Positions 34,526 through 47,626 are shown, numbered from the stretch's first letter. The stretch: DNA of 64,000 nt from Helicostylum pulchrum (GCA_025677825.1 JAIXMO010000037.1:186001-250000), one strand, 5' to 3'. The notes: generated from the letters alone by a model not told the origin. A program made the numbers and translations.

Positions 34526-37080
34526 ATTTAAAAAAGAAAAGAATCAATTGAAGGTAATAATAAAGGGAGATATTTTACAGAAAACCCTTCCTGTATTTAT
34601 ACTTTTTTTTTTTTGTTGAGTCCGATCATTTCTATAATTATAACTTTTTTTTTTTGTAAATGACAAATACTTTTATGATTTTTTTTTGCCCCGACCTATC
34701 TATAGAAAAATGGATGATCCCTTTTTTAAACGTGATGCCATTTCTTGTTTTCAAAAAGTTTTTTTTACCGGGCTCATATCTTTTTAACTCAGGTCCTTTT
34801 TTTGTTTGTTTTAATCGCTTAATTGGATCCGATTTGTTGATGAAGAAAGTCATCCTAAGTGTCCCAGTCTTTTTTTGATGTTAAAAAAAGACTGATACGA
34901 AAGTGTTTTTTTTAGTTATTTTTAAACAGAAAATAAAAATTGAGAGGGGGAACTGAAAAGAGAGGGCTCAAAACAAATGCACAAAACGGTTATATGTGGC
35001 CTGTGTGCGTGTGTGATATTCCAGCCTAGAAACCTTAATCTAAAGAAAGGCTTTTTTTTAGGCTGAGTGCTACATTGAAAGGTTTCAACTTGGATTCTAA
35101 ATTGAGATAATATGGTCAATTTTAATAGAATTGAATTGATTATCCGCGTGGTTTTTTCTTCTTGCGCGCGAAAGAGATAAAAATAAACCATTCCTTTACA
35201 AGTCAGCCTTTTTTTTTTCGCTCATCTTTTGTAATTGGAGGGACCTCTCTTTGTTTTGATACGGTTACTTTTTAACAAAACAAATAAGTTTATTTTTAAA
35301 CTGTTTAAAGAAAAATTATAACTATAAGTTGCATTGCCGAGACTAACACAAGACTTTTTTTTTTCTGTAAAGCATTATTGAATTGTGTTATTAATATATT
35401 AAAATTTATGGAACGGAAGCAAGGGAATTCTATCGTAATGTATTATTTTTAGAGTGATCTTGTAAACAGTAGCTTTTTTTTTTTTGACGTTGTTTCGTTC
35501 GATTACATGCATGTTGATCTTTTTGCTTTTTTTTGGTGACAGGTACATCTATGACGAAAAAAAAATGTTTCACGTTTATAATTTTTTTTTTTACAAGTGA
35601 ATAGCCCAGTTTAATATCCTACTTTTTTATATTATTTAGCAGGAAGGTATAGTTTCAACTTTGCTATTGTTTTTTATTTCTTCTAAATGCAGTAATACCA
35701 TAACTGGTAGCATATTTTTGATGGTACAAAGACTTTTATGGAAGACTTGTAATACAATTATTATTATTTTAAAAACAAATGCATGCTGAGGTTGAAGACT
35801 AAAATTAGAGAAAAAGCGAGTAATTCCAGGTAAAATGCAGTGTTTTTTAATAGTCAAGAACCATGAGTTTACAAAAGATAACGTGTTTTAATATATTGCC
35901 TACATTTAACACGATTTTGTTGTATCAGATTTTCTGTAACCAAAGATCTCCTTTAAGTACAGTGACATTTACATGATTCCGGATCTTTTTTTTTAAAAAA
36001 TAGATATACATCGTTTCCGGAAATAGATTTTGCAGATACATAAAAAGTAAAAGATTGCATAACTTCTGAATTTCTTATTGCCAACCGCGGAAACTTTAAC
36101 AAAAGGTTTTCTTCTTTATTTTATTTAGATTGGATTCCTCCAAATGGACACGATTGGTTTTGACGCATTATTATTTGCTTTAAAGCCAGGTAGTTTTACT
36201 CATTCTATTATTAAACTAAATATCCGGACGTTCTAAGAAATGATGTCTCCCATAAAGATTTGGACAGGGGCACAAGCTCATTATTTGTATGGAGTTCTAC
36301 AGCTAAACACATTGGCGCGTTCTGTGTCATTTAATAAATCGTCTTTTTCATGAAAACAATATCTAAGGACGTGTTAAAGGCCTAGGATATCTGTGGTTAA
36401 ACCAGCATAATAGCATTTTTTTTTCACAGTGACTCTCATTGGTTTACCTTTCCACATGGATACTTTGAAAGTGCTTCTTTTAAAAAAAAACTACAGTTCA
36501 AAATTGATTACCGAAGGCGATCCTTTTCTCTTCAGTTCCCAATTAAAAAAAGGAAAGCCGTTATTTTCTGAAACAAAATGGTTTTAGAAAATAATGACTA
36601 TGCTTTGATCGGAGTTTACGTATGCTATACTTCGGGATTTTCATTTCATTCTGTATCGGAAGATGTGGAGTGGTAGAGTCATGCCGACCGAGTCCAAAAC
36701 TCACAAGAAATTTTTCGCAAACATAGTGATTAAATCAAGTTAATTTAACATAAAAAAAGAACAGTGTAGTTTATGGAGTCAACTCGACATAGCTTATCTT
36801 GTTACTTATTAATTTCTATTTAAAGTCCTCTAAATGTCATATTAAGGGAAGGAGAAGACTGTGGTGGAGCCAGATGTAAATATGAATGGAGAATAAGATA
36901 ATTTTAAATTAAGTGGGGAATGGATAAATCTATTAAAGTAGCGAGGCGCCAGCAACGTACTACTAATCATGAATAAAAAAAAAAAACGCTTAATGGTTAT
37001 GTATGCAATTTATTAATAGTAAAATGTTTACATGTTTTCCATGTTCATACACTCTGTGAAGAATTTTCGAAAGCGTCGGA
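34526..37080. other. Long intergenic region
   Basis: The first 150 bp are the promoter of chitin deacetylase 2. From there to 37080 I see no supportable gene, only homopolymer-rich sequence and short frames without a recognisable domain. Confidence 0.45.
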
Positions 37081-37212
37081 TCAACCCTTTACAGCTTTTT
37101 TATGTAGTTTTTTTTTTGCTGCTTCTTCAATACGATGAGCTATAATTTCATTCTTTACTAGAGGTGTCTTTCGAACTTCTTGCTTGATATTCAACTTAGT
37201 CTTTATTCGCAT
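37081..37212 (-). CDS. Possible 43-aa basic peptide
   Basis: A short ATG-stop frame (MRIKTKLNIKQEVRKTPL, then a Lys/Ala-rich helix ending HKKAVKG). It is highly basic and would be helical. Nothing else supports it; it may be a relic of the adjacent repeat families or chance. Confidence 0.2.
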   Translation of the reverse strand: MRIKTKLNIKQEVRKTPLVKNEIIAHRIEEAAKKKLHKKAVKG

Positions 37213-37586
37213 AAAAAAGAGCTTGTACGTATGAATCAAGTTATAGCAACAAGTACCTACTACATATATAAAAAAGATTAACCAATAATTACGGGTATGT
37301 GATATAATATTACATAATAATGAGTAAACATATCACATGAGTAAAAGTGGGCTCTTCACTTATTTATTTTTTACTATCTCGTATGGACCCTTCTTAGAGA
37401 AACTGGTATTCGTAAAGCTACGTACGCGAAAAGTGCTCTGTCATGCTTTTTTTTTTTTACTAAACGTGTAAATAGAACGTGTATCAAGAATTTCTCGATT
37501 TTTTAAAAAAAGTTTTTATTGACTACTTCGCAATTTTTCCATCCTGTGCCCTTTTTTTTTAACTCCTTTGACATTGCTAAATACTT

Positions 37587-38385
37587 ATGTCTAACAACAA
37601 CATTGTAAAGGATATTGAAGAATCGCGAAGAAGAACGGATAAACAAGTGAAGCAATTCGTACAAATCCCACTTGAAATAGAAGCAACAAACCAAGTTACA
37701 GTGTTGAAAGAAAGTATCGCGCGATTGAAAACTCCGGCTCTAGTGCCTTCTCCTCCTCCTCCGCCTGGGCCTCCTCAAACTCTCAAAAAGAACGCGACAA
37801 TATTTATGTCGATGGCTGTAGTACCTCAGCCGGTATACTGATTGAAAACGAAGCTCTTTCGCGTCGATCGAATATTGAACTTGCGGAAGAATGAAGGGAA
37901 AATCAGAAGGTCAAATTATATAATGATCCTTTGCAAAGAAGCCATTATTGCCCTAGGTCTAAATTCACCATAGAAAGAAAGCCATAATAGACAAGTTTTT
38001 ACTTGATGGGTGCTTTATAGACTCCGTAGACTCGTTGCAAGTTTCCGGTCTTGAGTTACACTTTGGCAGCACCACACTTGCTCAGCCTGGACTTTACGTT
38101 GTCAATCAGTTTTATACAGCTACTATTGATAAATATCTCAGCAACATACGCAAATGCTTTTACCTGGTCTGCCATTTACTCTGTTTCCGTGATCAATGCA
38201 TTTAAACTTATAATAAATGCGAGGATCACTTAACAAACTCTAGAACCAAGAAGATTGCAACAAAACGAAATATCCAGGATTTATCTGAAGACGAGCTTAT
38301 TTTAAAACAAAATTATATTCGTGGAGGCTGGAGTCCACCTCGTACTTTCAAAACCACACCTCCCACTCCACCAAATGGCTTATGG
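37587..38385 (+). pseudogene. Decayed multicopy gene, longer copy
   Basis: The relic starts with an intact ATG frame (MSNNNIVKDIEESRRRTD) and reaches a proline run (LVPSPPPPPGPP). A frame change leads to DNIYVDGCSTSAG, then NEALSRRSNIELAEE, an in-frame stop, RENQKVKLYNDPLQ and SKFTIERK. A second frame change leads to DSLQVSGLELHFGSTTLA, then GLYVVNQFY and YLSNIRKCFY. After further stops comes RGGWSPPRTFKTTPPTPP. The order of pieces is consistent with one protein of roughly 250 residues. I associate the SGLEL..GLYVV and TFKTTPPTPP features with a large Mucorales family of unknown function (from memory). The 3.29-3.80 kb relic is a second copy. Confidence 0.65.
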
Positions 38386-38499
38386 TACTGCCAAATAACT
38401 ATATGTTTATCTTTTAAAGGAGCTCATATTTATTAGTTATTCTGCTTTTTTTTAGAGCTGAAAAAAAGTAAACTCATCTCCTGTCCCTGTGCTAGTTTA

Positions 38500-39475
38500 T
38501 GCCCGGCGGTTGCTTTAGGAAGAACAGTATCCTTTTATATGGACATAAAGAAAGAAAAAAATCGCTTATTATAAAGGCACCTATGCCCCAAAAAATGTCA
38601 CGGATTTCCTTTTCGCTTCATTCTAATCCAGACGCACCTTACTCTGTTAGAAAATGTAAGGTTCTTAATGTCTGATTAGAGTTGACTTACAGATACTCTA
38701 GTATTATAGCTTTGACTATCTCTGCTCTCGATAAAAAAACCTTTTTGTTAGTGAAGGTATTTTAGCACCTCGATCTCAGTGCAGAAGCTAGAAAAGTTCA
38801 GATTGGATATTTAATTCAGTAAAATACACCTACGTATTTATATTGTTTAGTATTTCTTCGGTTTTTTTTATCAAACATCATAATGACATCTTTAGTACGT
38901 CCTTTAATATTTTGCATCTGTAATACAACATCTCTTCCGAAAATTTCAGAATACAGAGAACGGCAGTCATGATTAAGAAGATTTACTAGTCTTGGAAGAC
39001 ATAACATTTGGAAATTTACAATACATTTAGTATCTACAGTAAAAATAAATAATTAACACCTACTTTATATTTGAAGACAGTTTCCATATCTTGGTCTTTT
39101 CAAGACTACTGTACATTTTTCACTGCTATTCAGTTTATAGCCAAGTAACGTTTTTTTTTGAAGAGGTCTCAGATGTATTCGATGAATTGGCAACGCGGCC
39201 TTCGTACCTGGAGGCAGTAACTTAATACATGTTGTTCCTTCGATTAGCAAACTTTTTTTTTTGAATGGTTTTTTATGTTTTTTTTATCTTGCCTCTCCAA
39301 ATATTATTAGCTGTAAGCGTCGTGTAACTAAATGATAGAACAGTAGGTGGAGCATTTTTGTGTATTTTTGACAACGAGTGCTCTTGTGCACAGCAGTTTC
39401 TTTAAGAAGCAGAATATCCTTCTGTACCGGCATAAAATAAAACAAAAAGGCTAGAAAAAAAAGAAAAAAAATCAA
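38500..39475 (-). pseudogene. Relics of an unknown gene with a local duplication
   Basis: On the minus strand, 39475-39284 gives FMPVQKDILLLKETAVHK, 39250-39065 gives EGTTCIKLLPPGTKAALP and PRYGNCLQI, and 39030-38816 gives LPRLVNLLNHDCRSLYSEI and GRTKDVIMMFDKKN. The three are in order but separated by stops. A shorter second copy of the first piece occurs at about 38560-38495 (MSI, stop, KDTVLPKATAGHK). I recognise no domain. It may be a relic of a mobile element or of another lineage-specific family. Confidence 0.45.
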
Positions 39476-40007
39476 TATAAGTTGTAGTTTCGCTCCTTTA
39501 CATAAAAAAAATACTCACTTGCATACATTGTTAACATAGAAAAGAGAAAAAAAGATAGAATATACAGCTTGGGTTGATAGCAATTTATTATTTAATCATT
39601 TTTAAATGAGTACTTGTTGACTCCATCGGATATAGTCTCAGTTTTTCCCGTTGGGAACACTTTTTCTCTCTAACCAGTTATATTTTATTTGCCTTTTTTC
39701 AGCTTTTTTTTTTCGTGTGGGTTTATTTTTACCCTTTTAATGCGAGGTATTAACATTATCGTTATAAGTGCTTCATATATAAAAGCACTATATAAAGTAG
39801 GCTGTTAAAAAGTAAACGGTATAGAAAAAAAAAGGGGGTTGGGGTAACTCGATCATTTATGATAATTAAAAGGAGAAGATCAATTAAAAAATTTCCCCTC
39901 TTTTTCGGTAAATTTCACGACAACTTATTTAGTGTCACTAAGATGGACAGTTAGGTTCCGGTTAAACCAAAAAAAAAAAGATCATTTTATTATTTTAGAT
40001 AAATAGT
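39476..40007. other. Intergenic region
   Basis: AT-rich; the right end should carry the 3' UTR of the arrestin gene. No other structure is supported. Confidence 0.5.
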
Positions 40008-41285
40008 CTATATGTCATCGTAACTAGGTAATGAAGCTCTTCCATCGTCTCTTAAGGTAATACTGCTGTAACTTGGTAAAATAGCATTATGCAAATGATT
40101 TCTTAACCTATAATTTGTAATTAAATCAAATAAACCGTGATGAGGGATAGTATTTGTTTCAGCGGCTCTTCTAATAAGTGTCATCATCACAGCGGGATCA
40201 TAAGGTAAGGATCGCCAAGTTTCTTCGTAAGCCGGTAGGCCACCAGTTGTATTACTAATAGTGATTACAATAGGCAATACTGCTCTTAATTCAGATATAT
40301 GTCCATCTCCATTTTCAATCGACATTGTAAATTTCAGTTTATGTCGAACACGAACGGATTCATTATGAGCATCACATTGTATATCCAGCATAGATTCCGG
40401 TACCTTCATGGTCATGGTAGTAGACCAAACCACTTCCGCGTCATCTCCTTGTTGATAGTTTAGAACTCGTTTTGGTCCTTCTTGATCGACCCGCGTATAC
40501 TGAATAATACGACCATGCGATTTATTCTTGCCGTTAAACCAACCATTGATGGCTCTACAAGTCATATACTCTTTAAAAGTACAAGCAATATATCGTATAG
40601 TTAAATTGGGAGCCAACGCAATTGCTTGAATGCTAATAGGAATCGTATCACCATGACTATAAACTTTGGTTGGCATATTAATTTCATAGTCTAATTTGTT
40701 TGCCCAATGGTTGGTAATCATAATGGGATCAAAATAATCAGTTCCGAGCGAGAGTTTTTGTCTGGATAGATGAATATCACGGCGAGTAGTGTAATTGGGC
40801 ATCAGGAATGACGATCGTTCTGCGTTTGCTTCCAAATGATATTGTACAAGGTAGTACTTGGCCACGTGTGTGGATTCTGGTAATTTGCCGGGCAAAACCA
40901 ATTCGAATTCAAATGAATGGTTTCCAGCCGATAATAAGTGGTCCTTGTGTGGTTGAGCAGGTAAAAATGACCAAGTATGGTCGAATAGTATTTGTCTATC
41001 TTTATGTTTCCGTTCATAACCACTTCCTAACACTATAGAATATTTTTAGATTACGTATTTTAGCAATTGTTTTTTGTTTAATTACTTACGTTGACTCCAG
41101 CTAACGGACATTGATCCATGAAAACTTAATACAAGTGACTTAAAACGAGTTGACCTCTTTAAACAAAGTGTGAGAGCACCTCGTAATACGCAACCAGACG
41201 ATTCTGTCGGTGAACCATACATGACTAATTTTTCATTTTCTAAATGAATCTTTAATTTTGCGTTTGGTTTTGTAATATGACCCAT
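40008..41285 (-). CDS. Alpha-arrestin (ART-type ubiquitin ligase adaptor)
   Basis: A 406-aa product from exons 41285-41090 and 41032-40008. The N-terminal arrestin lobe is MGHITKPNAKLKIHLENE ... GCVLRGALTLCLKR, continuing after the intron with HTWSFLPAQPHKDHLLSAG and FEFELVLPGKLPESTH, a signature of fungal arrestins. The C-terminal lobe follows (SHGDTIPISIQAIAL; KLKFTMSIENGDGHI). The tail has three LPxY motifs (GLPAYEE, ILPSYSS, SLPSYDD), which act as WW-domain ligands for NEDD4/Rsp5-type ligases. The expected role is to recruit the ligase to plasma-membrane transporters for endocytosis. The length is within the range for small ARTs. Its upstream neighbour at about 1 kb is PAS kinase. Confidence 0.87.
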
Positions 41286-42218
41286 TTTGTATCAATTGCT
41301 TTACATAAAAATAAAAAGGAATAATAATAAAAGGAAAAGGGAAAGAGGGAAAGAAAAAAAAACCGTTGGTTACAATAGAATTATAATGCAACCAAAGAAA
41401 GTTTCAATGAGAAAAACCTTCTTTTATCTTATTGTGTGGGACAGTTTTTCTAAAAGTAGTATAGATGATAAGGTAAAAAAAAAGAACCAAAAGGTAAACT
41501 TGTGGGAAGAAAATGGTTATTAGATCATCACCTTACAAACTTTTATTAAGAGTTATAAATTTTTTTTTATTGGATTGATACAATGGATTTTTTTTTAAAA
41601 AGAAGATACACGCATTTTTCTTTGAGTACATGACTTTCCATGCGTTTTAATAAAATACAAAAGGAACGAACACAACAAATTATCAGGTGATATACCGATA
41701 ACAAATAAAACCGTTATCACGGTTTTTACTACGGGTACCCCAAAAGTAGAATGACATTTGTACACACAAATAAAAAATCGTAATCTCTTTTGCTGTAAAA
41801 CAGATACCTGGATTCTTTTGTCAAGGATAAATTATGCGATTATAATCTACTAATGTAAGAGAAAAACAGGTATTTGCCCTCAGTTTTTTTTGGATTTTTC
41901 ACAAGACGAATTTTGTTGCGTTTGTATTCGGTACTACCTCGTTTCGCCTTTCTTGTCATAATATGCTAAGCATCCTCAGCAACAGAAAAACGTGTAGATT
42001 TACCGCTGCTTAGTCGAATAGAGGACACGCACAGAAGTTTTTCAGAGAAAACGAGGGTATTTTCCCTTTTCCAGCTGTTGATCAATGCTCGACAAAGAGT
42101 ATATTACGTAATTTTAAAAAACAAACAAAATTTAAACTCGTTATTTTTTTCTACTTCATGTCACTCGATTAAAGATTTATTTACAAAATAATAATGCACA
42201 ATTTTAAATAAAAACAAA
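41286..42218. other. Intergenic region
   Basis: Purine-rich tract just upstream of the arrestin start (41300-41380), then AT-rich sequence without a supportable gene. The last 40 bp before 42219 are the 3' end of the PAS kinase transcript. Confidence 0.5.
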
Positions 42219-45200
42219 CTAGTGGTCTGTAATAGGTGGTGATTGATTGAGCCAAGGGTGTTCCAGCACCTGATGTATACTATAACGTTTATCGACATCA
42301 CGATTTAACATTTTCTGGATAAGATCAAGCGAACCTATTATATAGCTTAGTTTATCATCCTCCTTTTTTAATATGTATTTTTTTTTACCTTCGGATAATA
42401 CAAATGGTATTCTTAAATCATGCTCCATAATCTCATCTACATTATAAAACGGATTTTCTCTATAGACCAAAGTATAAAGCAAAGTACCAAGACTCCAAAT
42501 ATCTTGCGGAGGGCCCTCATAAGCCATACCTTTCAATATCTCCGGCGCACAATAATCCAACGTACCACCAAACGTATCAAACGTACGACCCTTTCTAAAA
42601 TAAGCCGCACTACCAAAATCAATTAAACTTACGCTCCCCAATTCATCCAACAAGATGTTTTCATCCTTGATATCACGATGTACAATACCAAGATCATGAA
42701 TATGTTTTACTGCCGAAGCCACTTGTTTGAATATCCGTTGTATCTCTGATTCCGAAATATTTTCATTCAGTTCAATATAATCGAATAGATCCATACTGCT
42801 GGTACCGTGTAATTTCATCACCACAAAGTACGTATCGTCATCTTCAAAAAATGTTTCTAGGCAACAACAGTTCTCATGTCGAAATTGTTGTAGTTTTCTT
42901 AGAATGTGTATTTCTAATGGTATCGATCCAAGTTGTCTGTCTCTTATCCAAGAATCAAGTACAATTCGGGATTTTGCAATAAATTTAATGACGACCTTTG
43001 TCTATTTTTTTTTTTTAAAAAAAAGAGGGGATATTTAAAACTTTTTTTCTGATGTGCGATTTAAAGTGTAATTTGTTTTACCTCGGTTACATCGTCCTTA
43101 AGATAGGCTAATTTAGCTGTTCCATAAGCTCCTTCACCTAATGTACCAATAATACAATAATTATCCATCGGGTGTGGTTTAGCAGGTTCCGGTTCCTTTT
43201 GCGTAGATAAAGTAGGCACATGTTCAGACGAAGAAGAAGGAGAACTAGATTTAGTTTCTGTAAGAGGCGTAGGAAACAATGCTTTCCTTTTATCTACTGA
43301 TCCAAATGATGAAATACCATAAGGTCGAATAGGTGGTCTCTTCTTGATAGGTTTTGGGGGTGTTGGTTCCTCCTTTTGAATTGGAATTGTTTTAGCAGCT
43401 GGGCTAAGTGGATGAGTAAACTCATCGTCTGGTGTTATCACAGCAGGAATAGGTGATAAAGATGGAAGCACAGGTGTTTTTTTATTTTGAACGGCTAATT
43501 TCTTTATCCGTTTTAATGCATGAATTCGATCATAAGTAACCCAAACACTAATCAAATCCTCTTTATCGCTTTCGATTAAACGTAACTGTAATTGAATTTC
43601 AAACTGACTTCCATCACGATGCACAGCCATAATAATCGGTAGTGTTTGACCTGTAGAAGTAACAGAAGGAGACCTTTCAAGACTTTTAAGAGACTGACCG
43701 ACTTCCATAGACTTGTAAGCATCAGCCGAACATAATTCAGAGATGGCCCAACGACAAGCATGATTGTTGACCGTACAGGCATACTGCAGTAAACTACAAC
43801 GCCTTAATCCATCCAATACATTTGAAAATTGAGGAATGATTTCATCAATATTTACTTTCTCTACCAAAGTTTCCGGCGCATAACCAAACAAGTATTTTGC
43901 TGGTACGGGGTTAATACTTTGAATACGGCCATTGTTATGTACAGTGATTAGTCCAGCAATTGAAGGTAGTGAAACGATTTTTAAAATATTGGTAGCGGAT
44001 GTTCTGTTGACCATAACAGGGAAACAAGTTTCTGTTTTCGATCGGCCGCCATAAAACTTTAGTTTTTCAATCTTTTGAATGTTGACACTTGAATCGTCGT
44101 TGGAAAGAGCAGGTATAAGTTTGGTGATTGGGTTACCAATGACTTGGTCTGGATCATAACCGAATAATTCTTTGGTCGTACCAACTACTTTAGTAATATT
44201 ACCCTTTTTTTTAAAAAAAATATATTGTTAGCTGCTTAAAAGAAACCCCCCTTCCCTCTCTCTCTCTTCTCTTTATTGTTTACCTTTGAATCCAAGTGTG
44301 TTGTAAGTGAGGTCTCATAAATCTCTTCAAATATCCAAATATAAACATTATTTCCTTCATCTGTAGTCTTTTCCTTTAACCAAAGTGAAGCAGCCGAAGA
44401 CGCCTCTCCATCGTTCATTTTCTTGATCGAAACAACCACACCACACACCAACACCAACCCTAATCCTTTTTCTTTCACCATACCCGTCGGCAACTGGGAT
44501 TTAACTGAAGCTAAATTCTTGCGTCTATTTAATACACTGCTGATTTGTTTTTGAAATGGGTCTTCGATAGCCGGTAAAATCGATTTACCAATATACGATT
44601 TATCAATGCCGAAACATAAACTAGCCATGTCATTAAACAGCAAGATAGTCCCACTAACATCGGTGGTTAAGATGGCTTGATTCTGAGGTAAGAAACGCGA
44701 TGGAGCATGCAATGCACGTGTATATTGTGGTGAAATTGGTATCCGTGTCGGTTTTGGAACTTCATAAATAGGTGGCAAATTGGGAAGTACTTCAATTGTT
44801 TGTCGCCTTCCTAAATTAAATCCTTCTGCGTCTATTTCATCCATAACATGTGGCGGGATAAGCGGTGTACTAGTCGTAGTATTTTGTTTTGGTGAAGGAG
44901 TAGGAAGCTTTGGTTTTGGCGAACAAGGTAAAAAATGATGTGCAATAGCGGTCATATCTGTAACGGAAGGACAAGGCTTGATGGGCTCTTGACCTTCACT
45001 CCAATCATCTAAAACCCCAAAATCTGGTTGAGAGAACCTGCGACATACATCACGCTCTCTTGTTTTCCAACGAATACGTTGCATATAATCCATACCTCGA
45101 GTTAAGATCTGCCTTTTAATTTTAGCTGCTTTGTTGACTCGGGATAAAGGTGTAAAACTATAACTGTAAAGAGATTCTGCACAATATTCTGCAATAGAAT

Positions 45201-45590
45201 CTGTAGGTCGCGGACTATTGGCGGAGAGGGGTGATAAGATTGTGTCAACTAGGTCGAACGAAATTGAATTTTCTCTAAAACGATCAAAACCTTGTGAAGC
45301 TAATTCGTTATTGGAATCGGCATCGCTTTCAAACGATTGATTTGATTTCGGTGTTGAATCGTCGCATGCTCTTTTGTTATATACAGGTGTCAAAAGTAAG
45401 TAAAAAATAAAATAAAAAGTAGTTTTTTTTTTTTTTACTTTCTTTACCTTTGTTGAACAATATAGTCTTCAGTCAAGCTATCGTTTAAAGACAATTGACC
45501 TTCATCTAAACTATGGCGATTAGAGAAAGAAAAACTAGAACTTTATATTAAAAAAAAGTTACCTGGTTTTTTCAGTTCAGATGAGTTCAT
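42219..45590 (-). CDS. PAS domain-containing serine/threonine kinase (PAS kinase)
   Basis: A 1025-aa product from exons 45590-45563, 45505-45448, 45370-44284, 44203-43082 and 43001-42219. After a disordered start, two PAS-like regions follow (around FLPQNQAILTTDVSGTILLF and around LITVHNNGRIQSINPVPAK). A Ser/Pro-rich linker leads to a complete kinase domain: Gly loop GTLGEGAYGTAKLA, lysine in VVIKFIAKS, catalytic loop VHRDIKDEN, DFG, then APE and DIWSLGTLLYTL. It matches fungal Psk1/PASK, which links nutrient state to sugar storage and translation. The last intron falls between DDVTEV/E and TKVVIK. The first two exons (MNSSELKKP; DEGQLSLNDSL) are short and less certain than the rest. The next gene downstream on the same strand is alpha-arrestin. 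Confidence 0.88.
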
Positions 45591-46499
45591 TAGTGTATGT
45601 ATGAGTAAAAAAGCTTTTTTTATTTAAATTTTTTTTTTTTGTTTAATTTTTTTTTTAGGTAAAGGGTCTGTTTGCGAAACAACTGTCACTCTTAACCAAT
45701 TGTGTTTATCGATAAGAGTGACATTTAAAATAAAATAAAGATAACAGTTTCTTTTCTCTCCCTCCCTTTCTCTCTTTCTTTTTCAACGTAACTCCGCGTG
45801 CTATCCTTTTTAGCAAACAAAGCATTGTAAGAAAATGCATGTGTAACCAAAAAATATAAAAAATTTGACAGGTTGGTTTTTTTAGAAACTTTCTACTGAG
45901 CAGATTTTGTCCTGTAAGTTAACCCCGTATTAAAGAGTGTAGTTTTTTTTCTAGAAAAAAAAGGATGAATATTCGATTTCGCTTGTGAAGTAGTTTTTTT
46001 TCTTAGCTCGGTATGAATCTTTCGTATTTACAGTTTCGATATACTCGTCATAATGTTACTTATGACGTATAAAAAACCCCGTTAATGGCGATTTCACATC
46101 TCTGTTTCAGCGCCACTTCAAAAAAAAAAAAGCATTTAGCGCCATGATAAGAGTAAAAACACATTTACAAAAAAAAAAAAAAAATGGGGGGGGGGCTGGT
46201 CTCTGTAAAGCTTTTTCGAATTTTTTGAGTTATTTACGCATGTATAGTTTTTCCGTTACGTTGTACGAGCTAACGAAAAAAAAGATCCCATCACAAAATG
46301 AGAGCTTTTTTTTAGAAACTACATGTTTTTGGTCAAATTTCTAGACACCTTCACTTACATTATTGTGTCAGTTTATATCTAATCCAAACAAAACGCTTGT
46401 CTTTCACCACAACTTCGAAACTGAAACTATAAGCTTTATATGTGAAGCTGTAACAAACAGAGAAAGTTTATTTCGATAATAAAAACATTTTTTTTTGCG
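45591..46499. other. Intergenic region
   Basis: Promoter of PAS kinase at the left, with pyrimidine-rich tracts near 45750. A 15-A run is followed shortly by a 9-G run near 46170-46192. No gene is supported. Confidence 0.5.
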
Positions 46500-47541
46500 T
46501 CTTTCTTCTTTGGACGTGATGATAAGAGGATTTCAAACTGTCAGATGACTGGTATGACTGAAATAAACCTTCTGCTTTGTCTTTGTTAAATATAAGTTTC
46601 CAGTCTTTGTTCTTTCCAGACTTGCTCAAACTTTCGATAAACAGAGCATCTTCAGCAGTAATTATCCTTAGTCTTCTGATGGTGTTACTGGTTTTTTTTT
46701 TGCTTTTCTGATTTTGGGACTATAAAAAACATTGGGCTCGTTTTTTGTACACTTCTTTTCTCCTACAGGATCGAAAGCTTCTATCAAATCAAATTGTAAC
46801 CTTTCTTTTGTCTTTGCTGTTTTAATTTGTAAGCTGAGCTTGATCAATTGGGGCTAAATAATTTTTACAGTGCGTCCACCCTCAATTGTACACTTTTTGA
46901 AAACTTTGATCCAACTTGTAGGAAGTTTGATAGAGCTGTTGTGCTGTATGATCTACTTTATATTCCAATGTATCCAAAGACAAACTACCAGTAGTAAGGA
47001 AAAAACCCAAAGTGACAATAGGATTCATGGGCGTTTGGCTTAAATATGCATCAATAAAGCTGTGCGAGATTAATAGGCAGTCCTTGGCCCAGAATTTTGA
47101 ATCAATTTTTAAGAATGGGCTTCCACTGTCACAAACAAACTCTTTTTCGACTTCAATACTTGAAAAGCCATTAATGGTAAAGATAATTACAATTGGATAT
47201 ACATTATATCGGCCTTTGCAAGAGAGTGAATATCGAATAAGTCTGCCCATAAAATTGACAGATACTTTACTCCGGAATTCAATTAAAATAGGGGGTGTTT
47301 CTACTGTTGATTTGTCCCTGACCGAGTATACAACATCAGACCTAGCATATTGAAAAAAATAGTCCCTTTGGGAATATTCAACCTACCCTAATTACTGTAT
47401 TACTTGAACATTGGACAATAGTAGAAAGTCATTTAGTTGTCTCTGCTCACTCTCCTTAATAAAAGCAAATCCTTCCATTCTTCGTTTAGTTAACAGAAGA
47501 GGAACTTTGTTCTCTTCAAAACTATAAACTATTGTAAGTTT
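46500..47541 (-). pseudogene. PD-(D/E)XK-like nuclease family relic with C-terminal module
   Basis: Read from 47541 downwards: FEENKVPLLLTKRRMEGF, stops, then YARSDVVYSVRDKSTV, PPILIEFRSKVSVNF, IRYSLSCKGRYNVYPIVII and FWAKDCLLISHSF, ending SFQKVYN at 46882. Next comes KTKERLQFDLIEAFDPVG, then after a frame change EDALFIESLSKSGKNKDWK and SLKSSYHHVQRRK. The pair SD-x(18)-EFRSK has the spacing of a PD-(D/E)XK active site. The layout (acidic strand, E-x-K strand, then Y.V.P.V..) resembles Rpn/transposase-like nucleases; this is inference. At least three breaks make it non-functional here, but the nuclease-like core (47300-46882) is itself open. Confidence 0.62.
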
Positions 47542-47626
47542 TTTTTATTACTGTAATGCTTTTTTTTTGTGATTTTTGTATTTATGTAACTAATGTTTTC
47601 GATGTAAAAAGAGCTTTATTATTTGT

